Notes: generated by a model from the letters alone, not told the origin. Positions 1 to 9,559 are shown, numbered from the stretch's first letter. The stretch: DNA of 64,000 nucleotides from Paeniroseomonas aquatica (GCF_030409335.1 NZ_JAUFPN010000153.1:258695-322694); one strand, 5' to 3'. Numbers and translations are program-made.

Positions 1-148
1 AGAAGGCCGAAAGATCCTCCGCCTTGCTGCCGGTCATGTCGCTGTTGAAGCCGCCGAGGAAGACCACCCCGGGGCCGCGGCCGGGGATGCGGCGCCAGGC
101 CAGCGCGACGCCGTCGCCGCGGTCGAGGCGGCCGTGCTCCTCGGTCAT
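1..148 (-). CDS. Alpha/beta hydrolase, N-terminal fragment (runs off left edge)
   Basis: Forty-nine N-terminal residues are visible. After a polar start they contain a beta strand and oxyanion-hole region (GVVFLGGFNSDMTGSKA), which resembles the HG-type segment of alpha/beta hydrolases related to ABHD10 or palmitoyl-thioesterase-like enzymes, where the usual form is FLHGFxSDMxGxKA. Here the usual His is Gly. The catalytic triad lies outside the window. The ATG at 148 is the only in-frame start that keeps this segment, but no good ribosome binding site precedes it, so the start is tentative. The gene lies downstream of the FAH-family gene on the same strand, separated by two hairpins. Confidence 0.6.
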   Translation of the reverse strand, partial: MTEEHGRLDRGDGVALAWRRIPGRGPGVVFLGGFNSDMTGSKAEDLSAF

Positions 149-158
149 CGGAGGAAGG

Positions 159-187
159 TCGAGGAAGGAAAAGTGTTCCTTCCTCGA
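159..187. repeat. Perfect 12-bp inverted repeat just upstream of the hydrolase start
   Basis: The arms TCGAGGAAGGAA and TTCCTTCCTCGA flank the loop AAGTG. The repeat sits directly 5' of the minus-strand hydrolase start at 148. It could be an operator, or a leader hairpin that occludes the start. No T-tract follows on the minus strand, so termination is less likely. Confidence 0.5.
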
Positions 188-257
188 GCTCCATCCTTCC
201 TTTTTGTGAGTCCGCCCATGGCCAATGCCTCACTGAAAACGAATGGAAATAGAAGAG

Positions 258-285
258 GGCCTGGGAGAATGCTTTCTCCTGGGCC
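258..285 (-). terminator. Probable terminator of the FAH-family gene
   Basis: A 12-pair stem (GGCCTGGGAGAA against TTCTCCTGGGCC, two G-T wobbles) lies 8 bases beyond the stop at 294. On the minus strand it is followed by a pyrimidine-rich, T-containing stretch (TCTTCTATTTCC). Position and shape fit intrinsic termination, but the U-tract is imperfect. Confidence 0.5.
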
Positions 286-293
286 TTCCTTGC

Positions 294-1481
294 TTACGCT
301 CTGGGCAATCCCCGCCTTGCCAGATTGGCGAACAGCGCGCCCGTCCCGAAGACCCAGGGCGGGCAGCCATCCGTCCGATCCACCTCGTTCACCAGCGCCC
401 CGAGCCGCGGCGTGGCGATCCGCACGACGTCGCCGGGATGATGGGTGAAGCCCTGGCCCGCCTCGCCACGGTCCTTGCTGGGCGAGAAGGGGGTGCCGAG
501 GAAGAGCACCGCGCCATCGGGGTACTGGTGGTGCGGCCCGATCATCTGGTCCACCACCTCGGTCGGGTCGCGGGCGATGGCGCCGACCATGCCGCGCTCC
601 TCCAGCGCGAAGCCGTCGCGGCCGGTGATGGTCAGGGTCAGCTCCGCCCGCCGCACGTCCTCCAGGGTGAAGCCCGCATCGAACAACCGCAGCAGCGGCC
701 CCAGCGCGCAGGAGGCGTTGTTGTCCTTCGCCCGCCCCAGCAGCAGGGCGGACCGCCCCTCCACGTCCCGCAGGTTCACGTCGTTGCCCAGCATGGCGCC
801 GAGGATGGCGCCGCGCGCATTCACCGCCAGCACCGCCTCCGGCTCCGGGTTCGACCAGGCGCTGTTCGGATGCACGCCGACCTTGGCGCCGATGCCGACC
901 GAGGCCATCGGCGGGCATTTGGAGAAGATCTCGGCATCCGGGCCGATGCCGACCTCGAGGTACTGGCTCCACCAGCCCTTCCCGACCAGCGTCGCCTTGA
1001 CCGCCGCCGCCTCGGCGCTGCCCGGCCGCAACTCGGAGAGGTCGTCGCCGATGATGGCCCGCACCTCGGCCCGCACCGTCTCCGCCTGGGAGGCATCGCC
1101 GCGGCAGCGCTCCTCGATGACCCGCTCCAGCATGGAGCGGACATAGGTCACGCCGCAGGCCTTCACCGCCTGCAGGTCGACCGGCGCCAGCAGCCAGGGC
1201 TTCGCCGTATCGCGCGCCGCATGCGCGCTGTTCGCCAGCACCGCCGGGAGGTCGAGCGGGATGGGGACGCCGCGGTGGCGGATGGCGGCGACCGGGTCGG
1301 GCTCGTTCAGCCAGGCGCTGCTGGTGCCGAAGGCGGGGGTCATGTCGAAGGCCGCGCCCTGCAGCAGGGCGAGGACGCTCGGCCCTTCCGCCGTCATGAT
1401 CCGCGCGGCGAAGCTGCCGTCCTTCCAGTCCTGCGGCAGGCAATCCGCCAGCCAGGCCGTGCTGTCGAGGCGCATGGTCAT
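294..1481 (-). CDS. Fumarylacetoacetate hydrolase (FAH) family protein
   Basis: The 395-residue product has the C-terminal FAH fold: EVGIGPDAEIFSK, then HPNSAWSNPEPEAVLAVN (metal-ligand glutamates), GNDVNLRD (Asp ligand), and a late FGTGALF-type segment. Family members cleave or dehydrate 2-keto acid substrates with a divalent metal; substrates include fumarylacetoacetate, acylpyruvates and 2-keto-3-deoxy sugar acids. At about 395 residues it is longer than simple acylpyruvases and resembles the sugar-acid dehydratase-like branch, but the substrate cannot be fixed from sequence. The ATG at 1481 was chosen because AAGGGAGAAG lies just upstream. An in-frame extension to 1982 exists but has low-complexity composition and no ribosome binding site. 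Confidence 0.8.
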   Translation of the reverse strand: MTMRLDSTAWLADCLPQDWKDGSFAARIMTAEGPSVLALLQGAAFDMTPAFGTSSAWLNEPDPVAAIRHRGVPIPLDLPAVLANSAHAARDTAKPWLLAPVDLQAVKACGVTYVRSMLERVIEERCRGDASQAETVRAEVRAIIGDDLSELRPGSAEAAAVKATLVGKGWWSQYLEVGIGPDAEIFSKCPPMASVGIGAKVGVHPNSAWSNPEPEAVLAVNARGAILGAMLGNDVNLRDVEGRSALLLGRAKDNNASCALGPLLRLFDAGFTLEDVRRAELTLTITGRDGFALEERGMVGAIARDPTEVVDQMIGPHHQYPDGAVLFLGTPFSPSKDRGEAGQGFTHHPGDVVRIATPRLGALVNEVDRTDGCPPWVFGTGALFANLARRGLPRA

Positions 1482-1797
1482 GGTCTTCTCCCTTTGCGCC
1501 ATTCTTAGGGGGGCCGGGGAGCGCCGCGAAGCCCCCCCCGGCGACGGGTTTGCCTTGCCCTCCGGCCCGGGTCGGGCTATAGGAATATAATCAAAGGCAT
1601 CGCCGTGAGCGCTGCCGGCCGCCGCCGCGGCGCAGCCGGCAATAAATTTTATTGTGTTTCGATTCAGTGGTTTGGGCAGCGCGAGCCCAGGAAATTTAGG
1701 GGAATTGAGGGGATTTGAGCGGAATTGAGGGCGCCCGGCCGGTCCGCGCCAAGCCCCGCCTTGACGACCCCGGGCCTCGCCCCGGACGCTGCGCCGC
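1482..1797. promoter_or_regulatory. Divergent intergenic region with an AT-rich dyad and short repeats
   Basis: This 316-base gap separates the minus-strand FAH gene from the plus-strand M23 peptidase gene. It is unusually AT-rich in places for this genome. At 1640-1654 lies a perfect 7-bp dyad, CAATAAA-T-TTTATTG. At 1688-1728 are 10-bp repeats. At 1761-1766 is a TTGACG element, 32 bases before the M23 start. No gene was recognised in it. Confidence 0.45.
1688..1728. repeat. Tandem 10-bp repeats, 3 to 4 imperfect copies
   Basis: Three consecutive units read GGGGAATTGA, GGGGATTTGA and GCGGAATTGA (1699-1728). They are preceded by a weaker related copy around AGGAAATTTA. A 10-base period places each AT patch on the same DNA face, which suits cooperative protein binding. 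Function is unknown. Confidence 0.6.
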
Positions 1798-2235
1798 ATG
1801 CCCCTCGACACGCCCCCGGCCCCCGCCTGGGCGCCCCCGGTCTCCCCCGCCTGCATCTCCTCGCCCTTCGGCGCCCGCCCGGCCGGCGGGCCGCGGGCCT
1901 CCCGGCTGCATGGCGGCATCGACCTGCCCGCCCCGGCCGGCGCCGCGATCCGCGCCGCCGCCGCCGGCGAGGTGGTCGCCATCCGCCGCCGCGGCGCCGC
2001 CGGGCTGGAGGTGGACCTGCGCCACGCCGGTGGCTGGCTGACCCGCTATGCCCATCTCGGCACCGTCGTGCCGGCGCTCGCCGGCGGCCGCCGCGCGGTG
2101 GCCCGGGGCGAGCCGCTTGGCCGGGTCGGCCGCACCGGCATCACCTACGGCACGCACCTGCACCTCGAGCTCTGGCTGAACGGCGTGCGGCAGGATCCGG
2201 CGCCGCACTTCCGCCTCGAAAGCTGCGGCGGCTGA
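1798..2235 (+). CDS. M23 family metallopeptidase (LytM domain), minimal
   Basis: At 145 residues this is almost a bare LytM/M23 domain. HGGID near residues 39-43 supplies the first His and Asp zinc ligands, the RYAHL segment is present, and GTHLHLEL near residue 121 supplies the HxH motif. M23 enzymes cut peptidoglycan cross-bridges or stem peptides. No convincing signal peptide is seen at this start; the N-terminus is Pro/Ala-rich, so the protein may be unexported, or its true start may lie elsewhere. The key zinc ligands are all present, so an active hydrolase is likely. Confidence 0.8.
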   Translation: MPLDTPPAPAWAPPVSPACISSPFGARPAGGPRASRLHGGIDLPAPAGAAIRAAAAGEVVAIRRRGAAGLEVDLRHAGGWLTRYAHLGTVVPALAGGRRAVARGEPLGRVGRTGITYGTHLHLELWLNGVRQDPAPHFRLESCGG

Positions 2236-2371
2236 CCGGAGTTCGGCTTGCGGCCCGCGCCGCCCTCGCGCACCATGCCCCGTCCGGCAGGCTGTGCCGG
2301 CCCCGCCTTGACGATCCGCCCGAACGGTCCTGGCCCGGCTACGGCCGGACAGCATGCGAAGGGAATCCCCG

Positions 2372-3133
2372 ATGTCATCAGCCATGAAACTCGCCAGCTC
2401 CGACATGTCCGATGCCGAGTGGCAGACCCGCTGCGACCTCGCCGCGCTCTACCACGTCTGCCACGACCTCGGCTGGACCGACCTGATCAACACCCACATG
2501 TCAGCCCGCATCCCCGGCGAGCCCGAGCATTTCCTGATCAACCGCTACGGCGAGACCTTCGACGAGGTCACCGCCTCCTCGCTGGTGAAGATGGACCTCA
2601 AGGGCAACGTCATCGGCGACCAGGGCCGCTACAACGCCGCCGGCTTCACCATCCACAGCGGCGTCTACATCGGCCGTCCCGATGCGAATTGCGTCCTCCA
2701 CACCCATACCCGGGCCGGCGGCGGCGTCTCGCTGATGAAGCGCGGCCTGCGCCCGATCAGCCAGGATGCGCTGCACGTCTACGACGAGGTGGTCTACCAC
2801 GAATACGGCGTGCCGACTTCGCAGGAGGAATGCGACGCCCTGGCCGAATCCTGCAAGGGCGGCACCTGCGTCGTGCTGCACAACCACGGCCTGCTTACGC
2901 TCGGCGAGACCATCCACGGCGCCATGATGCGCCTCTACATGCTCGAGCGCGCCTGCGAACTCGAACTCATGGCCCGCCAGCTGGATGAGCCGCCGGTGCC
3001 GATCGAGCCCTACATCATCGACCGCGCCGCCGCCCGCATGAAGAAGCTGCGCGCCACGCCGGAATACGGCCTGCTGGAATTCCAGGGCCTGGTCCGCGCC
3101 ATCGACCGCAAGGGCGCCAAGTACCGGTGTTGA
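2372..3133 (+). CDS. Class II aldolase/adducin family protein
   Basis: The 253-residue product has the class II aldolase fold. HTHTRAGGG (about residue 112) and HNHGLLTLG (about residue 170) carry the histidines expected to bind the catalytic divalent metal. Family members cleave phosphorylated sugars or act as decarboxylases or epimerases; the length and the [15 protein letters not shown]-terminus match the many uncharacterised proteobacterial members. The start at 2372 is preferred over the ATG at 2354 because GAAGGGA lies 7 bases upstream. The gene overlaps the downstream GST gene by 7 bases, so the two are probably co-translated. Confidence 0.85.
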   Translation: MSSAMKLASSDMSDAEWQTRCDLAALYHVCHDLGWTDLINTHMSARIPGEPEHFLINRYGETFDEVTASSLVKMDLKGNVIGDQGRYNAAGFTIHSGVYIGRPDANCVLHTHTRAGGGVSLMKRGLRPISQDALHVYDEVVYHEYGVPTSQEECDALAESCKGGTCVVLHNHGLLTLGETIHGAMMRLYMLERACELELMARQLDEPPVPIEPYIIDRAAARMKKLRATPEYGLLEFQGLVRAIDRKGAKYRC

Positions 3134-3783
3134 CGATCTACGGCGTCCATCGCTCCCGCGCCTCGCGGAACCTCTGGCTGGCCGGGGAGATCGGCCTGCC
3201 CTTCCGCCACGTCCCGGTCATCCAGTCCTATCGGCTGGCCGACCCGGATGCGGCGGATGCGCCGCTGAACACCCGCTCGCCCGCCTTCCTCGCGGTGAAC
3301 CCGAACGGCCGCATCCCCAGCATCGACGACGACGGGCTGGTGCTGCACGAATCGCTGGCCATCAACCTCTACCTCGCGCGGCGCTACGGCGGCGCGCTGG
3401 GGCCGGCGGATGCGGCCGAGGACGGGCTGATGGGCATGTGGTCGCTCTGGGCGGCGACCGAGGTGGAGCCGCATGCCATCCAGGTGCTGTACAACCTGGC
3501 GGCCAGGCCGCCGGCGGAGCGCGACGCCGCCCTCGCCGCCGCCTCGGTCGCCGCGCTGCGCGCGCCCTTCGCGGTGCTGGACAAGGCGCTTGCGGCGACC
3601 GGCTTCGCCGTCGGCGGCCGCTTCACCGTGGCCGACATCACCCTGTCGGAGGTGCTCCGCTACGCCATGCCGGCGCCGGAGCTCTTCGCCCCGCATCCGG
3701 CGCTCCGCGCCTGGCTCGAGGCCTGCCACGCCCGCCCGGCCTTCCGGGCGATGATGGCGGCGCGGGAGGCGGAGCCAGCCTGA
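3127..3783 (+). CDS. Glutathione S-transferase family protein
   Basis: This 218-residue protein has an N-terminal thioredoxin-like domain, with SRASRNLW as the probable glutathione-activating Ser region near residue 9 and [19 protein letters not shown] as the cis-Pro and ES gamma-glutamyl contact. A helical C-terminal domain with [14 protein letters not shown] follows. It should conjugate or reduce with glutathione in the cytoplasm; the substrate is unknown. The GTG start at 3127 overlaps the aldolase stop (GTGTTGA), which indicates translational coupling. The gene ends only 6 bases from the convergent selO stop. Confidence 0.85.
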   Translation: MLTIYGVHRSRASRNLWLAGEIGLPFRHVPVIQSYRLADPDAADAPLNTRSPAFLAVNPNGRIPSIDDDGLVLHESLAINLYLARRYGGALGPADAAEDGLMGMWSLWAATEVEPHAIQVLYNLAARPPAERDAALAAASVAALRAPFAVLDKALAATGFAVGGRFTVADITLSEVLRYAMPAPELFAPHPALRAWLEACHARPAFRAMMAAREAEPA

Positions 3784-3789
3784 TCCGGC

Positions 3790-5253
3790 TCAGGTGCCGC
3801 AGAAGGTCGCCAGCACCCGCTCCTCGGGCTCGGGCGGCAGGCTGTAGCGGGTGAAGCCGGGCTGGTCCTCGTAGGGCCGGGTCAGCACCGCCAGCAGCTC
3901 CTCGAAGGGGGCGAAGTCCTCGCGCTCGACCGCCGCCGCCAGCGCCGCCTCCACCCGGTGGTTGCGCGGGATGAAGGCGGGATTGGCGGCGCGCATGGTG
4001 GCGAGGCGGGTCGCCGGGTCGGTCGCCTCCAGGGCCAGCCGGGCCTGCCAGCGCTCGGCCCAGGCATCATAGGCCGCGGGGTCGGCGAACAGCGCCCGCG
4101 GCGCCGGCTCGCCCGCCAGGGCAGCGCCGAGACCGCGGAAGGTCAGGGTATAGTCCGCCTGGTTCTCCGTCATGGCGGTCAGCAGCGCCTGGGCCAGCTC
4201 GGCATCCTCCGGCCGCTCCTCCAGCAGCCCGAGCTTGCGCCGCAGCCCGGCGAGCCAGGCGCCCTGGAAGATCGGGCCGAAGCCGGCCAGCGCCTCCTGC
4301 GCCTGGGCCACCGCCCGGTCCTGGTCGGCGTCGAGCAGCGGCAGCAGGGTCTCGGCCAGCCGCGTCAGGTTCCACTGGGCGATGCGCGGCTGGTTGCCGT
4401 AGGCGTAGCGGCTGGCCTGGTCGATCGAGCTGAAGACCGTCGCCGGGTCGTAGGCATCCATGAAGGCGCAGGGCCCGTAGTCGATGGTCTCGCCCGAGAT
4501 GGCGCAGTTGTCGGTGTTCATCACCCCATGGATGAAGCCGACCAGCAGCCACTGCGCGATCAGCCCGGCCTGGGCCGCGACCACCGCCTCGAGCAGGGCG
4601 CGGTAGGGGTTGGGCGCCGCGAGCGCCGCCGGGTAGTGCCGGGCGATGGCATGGTCGGCCAGCAGCTGCACCCCCTCGGCATCGCCGCGGGCGGCGAAGA
4701 ACTGGAAGGTGCCGACCCGGATGTGGCTGGCGGCGACGCGGGTGAGCACCGCCCCGGGCAGCGCCGTCTCGCGCCAGACGCTCTCGCCGGTGGTGACGGC
4801 GGCGAGCGCCCGGGTGGTCGGCACGCCGAGCGCCGCCATGGCCTCGGAGACGATGTATTCCCGCAGCACCGGGCCGAGCGCCGCCCTTCCGTCGCCGCCG
4901 CGGGAGAAGGGCGTCCGGCCGGAGCCCTTGAGCTGGAGGTCGCGGCGCTGGCCGTCGCGGCCCACCACCTCGCCCAGCAGCAGGGCGCGGCCGTCGCCGA
5001 GCTGCGGCACGAAATTGCCGAACTGGTGCCCGGCATAGGCCAGGGCGGCGGCGCCTTCCGGCAGGTCGTTGCCGGCCAGCATGGCGACGCCCTCGGGGCT
5101 GGCCAGCCAGGCGGCATCGAGGCCGAGCTGCTCGGCCAGCGGCCCGTTGAGCCGGATGAGCCGCGGCGCGGCGACCGGACGCGGCTCCAGCCGGGCGAAG
5201 AAGCGTTCCGGCAGGCGGGTGTAGCTGGTGTCGAAATCGATCTGGACGGGCAT
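3790..5253 (-). CDS. selO: Protein adenylyltransferase SelO (YdiU/UPF0061 family)
   Basis: SelO is a pseudokinase-fold enzyme that transfers AMP from ATP to Ser/Thr/Tyr of target proteins. The 487-residue length is typical. Visible hallmarks are the [18 protein letters not shown] segment, the basic loop [14 protein letters not shown], and the active-site region HGVMNTDN followed by DYGPCAFMD (about residues 243-265). The protein ends in TFCGT, keeping the C-terminal Cys at the place where eukaryotic SelO has selenocysteine. It lies 37 bases downstream of the NYN-domain gene on the same strand, so the two are probably co-transcribed. Confidence 0.93.
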   Translation of the reverse strand: MPVQIDFDTSYTRLPERFFARLEPRPVAAPRLIRLNGPLAEQLGLDAAWLASPEGVAMLAGNDLPEGAAALAYAGHQFGNFVPQLGDGRALLLGEVVGRDGQRRDLQLKGSGRTPFSRGGDGRAALGPVLREYIVSEAMAALGVPTTRALAAVTTGESVWRETALPGAVLTRVAASHIRVGTFQFFAARGDAEGVQLLADHAIARHYPAALAAPNPYRALLEAVVAAQAGLIAQWLLVGFIHGVMNTDNCAISGETIDYGPCAFMDAYDPATVFSSIDQASRYAYGNQPRIAQWNLTRLAETLLPLLDADQDRAVAQAQEALAGFGPIFQGAWLAGLRRKLGLLEERPEDAELAQALLTAMTENQADYTLTFRGLGAALAGEPAPRALFADPAAYDAWAERWQARLALEATDPATRLATMRAANPAFIPRNHRVEAALAAAVEREDFAPFEELLAVLTRPYEDQPGFTRYSLPPEPEERVLATFCGT

Positions 5254-5290
5254 GGCGCGGCCTCCGGCGGCGCCCGGGCGGGCCCCGCCT

Positions 5291-6724
5291 TCAAGGGTCT
5301 ATGGTGTCTGCGGCAACCGGGGAGGTGGGCATCGCCGGGGCCTGGGTCAACGCGGGGGCGGTATCGGGCGGCAGCTCCGCCGCCGGCTCCTCGCTGCGGC
5401 GGGCGGTGAGGCCGATCCAGTCGCGCAGCGCCGCCAGGGTCTCCGGCCGCAGCCGCAGCCCGGCGGCGGTCGCCTGGCGGGTCAGCGCGGCATAGAAGGC
5501 GCGGCGGAGGCGGCCGGCGGTATCGGCGGGCTCGGGGGCCGGCTGCCAGTCGAAGCGGGCGCGCAGCAGCCATTGCACCAGCACGTCCACCGCCCGGGCC
5601 GGCACGTCGAAGCCGGCGCCGATCGCCTCCGAGACCAGGGCGGCACGGGCCGCCCCGCCCGGCCCGCCCGGCAGCGGCAGCAGGCTCGCCAGCCGGTCGA
5701 GCACGAATTCCAGCTCCTCCGGCCCGAGGCGGGGCAGCTCGGTACCCTCCGCGGTGGCCGGGCGCAGCTCGGCCAGGGCGCGGGAGAGCGGGTCATTCCC
5801 CGTCTCCGCCTGGGCGAGGGCGGGCGGCTCGTGCCGGCGCGGGTCATAGAGCCAGCCGCCGCCTGGCCCGGCCTCGAGCATCAGGTCGGGGGCGCCCTCG
5901 ATCAGCTTGGCCAGCGTCCCGGCGCCGCCGAAGCGGCTGCGCCGGACCCAGCCGCCGCACTCGACATGGATGCGCTTGCCCAGCGCCGGCAGGTGCAGCG
6001 GGTCCGCCGCGGCGGCCACCATGCGGCGGAGCGCGGCCAGGATGGTGCTGCGCTGGGCCTCCGGCTCGCCGGGGTCGGCGACGGCATCCGGCTCCGTCGC
6101 GGCGGGCGGGTGGGCGCCGGAGGATACCGCCGGGAGGGCCGGCACCGGCCCGGCCGGCTCGGGCAGCAGCGCCGCCTCGGCGAAATCCCCGAGCGGCAGC
6201 ACGGCATCGGCGGCGGCCCGGAAGGCCAGGGCGGAGGCGTCGTGGGTGATGACCAGCGTCCGCCGGTCATGCTCCCGCAGCCGGTGCAGCAGCGGGGTGA
6301 AGTCGCTGTCGCCCGAGAGGATCAGGAATTCCTCGAAGCGGGTGGCATGGCCGATGGCATCGGCGATATCGAGGGCCATGACGATGTCGGCGGCATTCTT
6401 CAGCCGGGCGAGGCGCGGGCAATCCACCACGGTGAAGCCGGCGCGGACGAAGTCGCCGCGGAAGCGGCTGTAGTAGATGCGGGGCTGGCCGAGCCAGCGG
6501 GCCAGGCCGCCGCCGGCCTCCGGCTCGGTCCAGCCGGCCGGGTTCAGGTAGCAGCGGCGCACCAGCAGCCGGCGCGGGCCGCCGGGCAGGGCCTCCGCCA
6601 GCCAGTCCAGCCAGCGGCCGGGGTTGGCGGCGAAGCTCCAGGCGGCCCATTCGTCGAGGGCGGCGAGGGTCGAGAAGACATTGTCGAAATCGACATAGAG
6701 AGCGGCGCGGCGCGGCTCCGGCAC
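5291..6724 (-). CDS. NYN-domain (PIN-like) ribonuclease with possible OST-HTH/LOTUS domain
   Basis: The 477-residue product begins with a NYN domain. YVDFDNVF (about residues 10-17) supplies the first acidic residues, [16 protein letters not shown] the middle acids, and [13 protein letters not shown] (about residue 138) the third acidic motif; together they form the metal-dependent nuclease site of LabA/MARF1-type proteins. A central segment, [15 protein letters not shown]...TLAKLIE...GGWLYDP (about residues 240-300), resembles an OST-HTH (LOTUS) RNA-binding domain; this is inference. The helical C-terminus is unassigned. The GTG at 6724 was chosen because GGAG lies 9 bases upstream. It likely processes RNA, and precedes selO in an apparent operon. 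Confidence 0.78.
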   Translation of the reverse strand: MPEPRRAALYVDFDNVFSTLAALDEWAAWSFAANPGRWLDWLAEALPGGPRRLLVRRCYLNPAGWTEPEAGGGLARWLGQPRIYYSRFRGDFVRAGFTVVDCPRLARLKNAADIVMALDIADAIGHATRFEEFLILSGDSDFTPLLHRLREHDRRTLVITHDASALAFRAAADAVLPLGDFAEAALLPEPAGPVPALPAVSSGAHPPAATEPDAVADPGEPEAQRSTILAALRRMVAAAADPLHLPALGKRIHVECGGWVRRSRFGGAGTLAKLIEGAPDLMLEAGPGGGWLYDPRRHEPPALAQAETGNDPLSRALAELRPATAEGTELPRLGPEELEFVLDRLASLLPLPGGPGGAARAALVSEAIGAGFDVPARAVDVLVQWLLRARFDWQPAPEPADTAGRLRRAFYAALTRQATAAGLRLRPETLAALRDWIGLTARRSEEPAAELPPDTAPALTQAPAMPTSPVAADTIDP

Positions 6725-6854
6725 AGGGAATGACTCCAGACGGCGGGGGAATATCGGCGCCCTGCCGCGGTGCCGCAAGCGCGGCGCTTGACGAGCGGCG
6801 CCCGCGCTGCCCATGGTCCGCGCCCCACGCCCCCTGACAGGAAACGCCATTCCC

Positions 6855-8819
6855 ATGCCTGCGATCACGCTACCCGACGGGTCCGTCCGCGCCTTCGATG
6901 GGCCGGTGACGGGCACTGCCGTCGCGGCGGCGATCGGCCCCGGCCTCGCCAAGGCGGCGCTCGCCATGCAGGTGGATGGCGCGACGCGCGACCTCGCGGC
7001 CGAGATCACGGCGGACGCCGCCGTGCGCTTCATCACCCGCCGCGACCCCGAGGCGCTGGAGCTGATCCGGCACGACACCGCGCATGTGCTGGCCGAGGCG
7101 GTGCAGGCGCTCTACCCGGGCACCCAGGTGACCATCGGCCCCTCGATCGAGAACGGCTTCTACTACGACTTCGCCCGCAACGAGCCCTTCACGCCGGAGG
7201 ATTTCGGCGCGATCGAGGCGAAGATGCGGGAGATCATCGCCCGCAACGCCCCCTTCGTGCGCAGCGTCATGCCGCGCGACGAAGCCATCGGGTTCTTCAA
7301 GGACAAGGGCGAGAAGTACAAGGCGGAGCTGATCCAGGACCTGCCGACCGACGTCGAGATCAGCCTCTATTCCCAGGGCGACTGGATCGACCTCTGCCGC
7401 GGCCCGCACATGCGCGGCACCGGCGACATCGGCGGCGCCTTCAAGCTGACCAAGGTGGCCGGGGCCTATTGGCGCGGCGACCACCGCAACGCCATGCTGT
7501 CGCGCATCTACGGCACCGCCTGGCGCGACCAGAAGGAGCTGGACGCCTACCTCCACCAGCTGGAGGAGGCGGAGAAGCGCGACCACCGCAAGATCGGCCG
7601 CGAGATGCACCTCTTCCACCTCCAGGAGGAGGCGACCGGCAGCATCTTCTGGCACCCCAAGGGCTGGAAGCTCTACCGGGTGCTGGAGGACTACATGCGC
7701 CGCCGGCTCGACCGGACCGACTACCAGGAGGTGAAGACCCCCCAGCTGGTCGACCGCAAGCTCTGGGAGGCCTCCGGCCACTGGGAGAAATTCCGGGAGA
7801 ACATGTTCATCGCCCGGGTCGAGGACGAGTCCGAGAAGGACCGGGTCCTGGCGCTGAAGCCGATGAACTGCCCCTGCCACGTGCAGATCTTCAACCAGGG
7901 GCTCCGCAGCTACCGCGAGCTGCCGCTGCGGATGGCGGAATTCGGCTCCTGCCACCGCTACGAGCCCTCGGGGGCGCTGCACGGCATCATGCGGGTCAGG
8001 GCCTTTACCCAGGACGACGCCCACATCTTCTGCTCCGAGGAGCAGATCGCGGCCGAGACGGTGGAATTCGTGGCGCTGCTGTCCTCGATCTACCGCGACC
8101 TCGGCTTCGCCGACTTCCGGGTGAAGTTCAGCGACCGGCCGGCCAAGCGGGCGGGCGAGGATGCGGTCTGGGACCAGGCCGAGGGCGCCCTGCGCGAGGC
8201 CTGCCGGACGGCCGGCGTGGACTACGAGCTGAACCCGGGGGAGGGCGCCTTCTATGGCCCGAAGCTGGAATTCGTCCTGCGCGACGCCATCGGCCGCGAC
8301 TGGCAATGCGGCACGCTGCAGGTCGATTTCGTCCTGCCGGAGCGGCTGGATGCGGAATACGTGGCCGAGGACGGCACCCGCCGCCGCCCGGTCATGCTGC
8401 ACCGGGCCATCCTCGGCAGCTTCGAGCGCTTCATCGGCATCCTGATCGAGCAGCATGCCGGGCGCTTCCCGCTGTGGCTGGCCCCGGTTCAGGTGGTGGT
8501 GACCACCATCGTCTCGGACGCCGACGGCTTCGCGCGGGAGGCGGCGGCGGCCCTGGCCAAGGCCGGGATGCGCGTCGACCTCGATCTGCGCAACGAGAAG
8601 ATCAACCGCAAGGTGGTGGACCACATCGACCAGCGCGTGCCGGTGCTGGCGGTGGTGGGCCGGCGGGAGGCCGAGGAGGGCAGCCTGGTGCTGCGCCGCC
8701 TGCCCGGCCGGGAGCAGGTGACCCTGCCGCTGGCCGAGGCGGTGGCGCTGCTCGCGCGGGAGGCAACCCCGCCCGATCTCAGGCAGGCCGATTGTGATGC
8801 CGAGGCCGCGGTGGCCTGA
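6855..8819 (+). CDS. thrS: Threonyl-tRNA synthetase
   Basis: This class II synthetase charges tRNA-Thr. The 654 residues include the TGS domain ([11 protein letters not shown]), the editing domain with [11 protein letters not shown], the catalytic core with zinc ligands in [10 protein letters not shown] (Cys, about residue 339), [11 protein letters not shown] and MLHRAILGS, and the C-terminal anticodon-binding domain ending in [12 protein letters not shown] and GRREAEEGS. All signature motifs are intact. The ATG at 6855 was chosen because AGGAAA lies 10 bases upstream and translation begins directly with the TGS domain. It is divergent from the NYN gene and precedes infC, a common bacterial order. 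Confidence 0.97.
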   Translation: MPAITLPDGSVRAFDGPVTGTAVAAAIGPGLAKAALAMQVDGATRDLAAEITADAAVRFITRRDPEALELIRHDTAHVLAEAVQALYPGTQVTIGPSIENGFYYDFARNEPFTPEDFGAIEAKMREIIARNAPFVRSVMPRDEAIGFFKDKGEKYKAELIQDLPTDVEISLYSQGDWIDLCRGPHMRGTGDIGGAFKLTKVAGAYWRGDHRNAMLSRIYGTAWRDQKELDAYLHQLEEAEKRDHRKIGREMHLFHLQEEATGSIFWHPKGWKLYRVLEDYMRRRLDRTDYQEVKTPQLVDRKLWEASGHWEKFRENMFIARVEDESEKDRVLALKPMNCPCHVQIFNQGLRSYRELPLRMAEFGSCHRYEPSGALHGIMRVRAFTQDDAHIFCSEEQIAAETVEFVALLSSIYRDLGFADFRVKFSDRPAKRAGEDAVWDQAEGALREACRTAGVDYELNPGEGAFYGPKLEFVLRDAIGRDWQCGTLQVDFVLPERLDAEYVAEDGTRRRPVMLHRAILGSFERFIGILIEQHAGRFPLWLAPVQVVVTTIVSDADGFAREAAAALAKAGMRVDLDLRNEKINRKVVDHIDQRVPVLAVVGRREAEEGSLVLRRLPGREQVTLPLAEAVALLAREATPPDLRQADCDAEAAVA

Positions 8820-8890
8820 TCAGCGTTGCGGAACAAGGGCTTGCGCCGGTTGCTTCGCGGTGCGGGGAAGCCGGGCGCTGGCGCTTGCTG

Positions 8891-8919
8891 TTGCAGCGGC
8901 GTGAGGCAGGGCCCATAAC
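8891..8919 (+). promoter_or_regulatory. Sigma70-like promoter for infC
   Basis: TTGCAG (8891-8896), a 17-base spacer and CATAAC (8914-8919) lie in the thrS-infC gap. The expected transcription start near 8926 gives a short leader containing AGGAG at 8939. This would allow infC expression independent of thrS. Confidence 0.5.
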
Positions 8920-8949
8920 TACAGACCAACACGTCGACAGGAGACGACC

Positions 8950-9489
8950 ATAGCCAGAGGTCCCGTTTCGAACCAGATGCCGACCCGCGACGGACCGCGG
9001 GTCAATGAAGAAATTCGCGTCCCCCAGGTCCGGTTGATCGATCAGGACGGCGAGATGCTCGGCGTCATGACGGCGCGCGAGGCCATGCTGAAGGCTTTCG
9101 AGGTCGGGCTGGATCTGCTCGAAATCAGCCCGAACGCGGTGCCCCCGGTCTGCAAGATCACCGACTACGGCAAGTTCAAGTACGAGGCCCAGAAGAAGGC
9201 CAACGAGGCCCGCAAGAAGCAGAAAGTCGTCGAGATCAAGGAAGTCAAGGTTCGCCCGAACATCGACGACCATGACTACGACGTGAAGATGCGCCAGATG
9301 AAGGGCTTCATCGAGGAAGGCGACAAGGTCAAGGTGACCCTGCGGTTCCGCGGCCGCGAGATGGCCCACCAGGATCTCGGCATCAAGGTGCTCGAGCGCA
9401 TCCGGATGGAGCTGGGCGAGACCATCAAGGTCGAGCAGATGCCCCGGCTCGAGAACCGCCAGATGATCATGGTGCTGGCGCCCAAATAG
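8950..9489 (+). CDS. infC: Translation initiation factor IF-3 with apparent ATA start
   Basis: IF-3 binds the 30S subunit and rejects non-canonical start codons. The product has the N-terminal domain ([19 protein letters not shown], ending in [12 protein letters not shown]), a Lys-rich linker and the C-terminal domain ([44 protein letters not shown]). The first in-frame ATG (8977) lacks a Shine-Dalgarno sequence. By contrast ATA at 8950 follows AGGAG (8939-8943) with 6-base spacing and gives an N-terminus reading (M)[17 protein letters not shown] rare start codon on infC matches the known autoregulation of E. coli infC, which uses AUU. With the ATA start the protein is 179 residues. Confidence 0.93.
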   Translation: MARGPVSNQMPTRDGPRVNEEIRVPQVRLIDQDGEMLGVMTAREAMLKAFEVGLDLLEISPNAVPPVCKITDYGKFKYEAQKKANEARKKQKVVEIKEVKVRPNIDDHDYDVKMRQMKGFIEEGDKVKVTLRFRGREMAHQDLGIKVLERIRMELGETIKVEQMPRLENRQMIMVLAPK

Positions 9490-9490
9490 G

Positions 9491-9559
9491 CTTGACGTTC
9501 GGGACGCCGGGTCTTAGGCGTCCGGACTTCGGTCAAGTAGGTCCCCTGCCGGGCAGGGG
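9491..9559 (+). terminator. Two consecutive hairpins after infC
   Basis: The first hairpin (9491-9537) pairs CTTGAC with GTCAAG and GGACGCC with GGCGTCC around the loop GGGTCTTA. The second (9543-9559) pairs CCCCTGC with GCAGGGG. They begin right after the infC stop. No T-run follows, so this may be a Rho-independent terminator of poor type, a transcript-stabilising structure, or an ffh leader element. Confidence 0.45.

Noticed and set aside
8829..8850. GGAAC...GTT near infC and again at 56416-56437 as EcfG promoters
   Set aside because: Spacing is about 14 bases to GTT, whereas the consensus needs 16 to 17 before CGTT. Only the site at 62955 fits.
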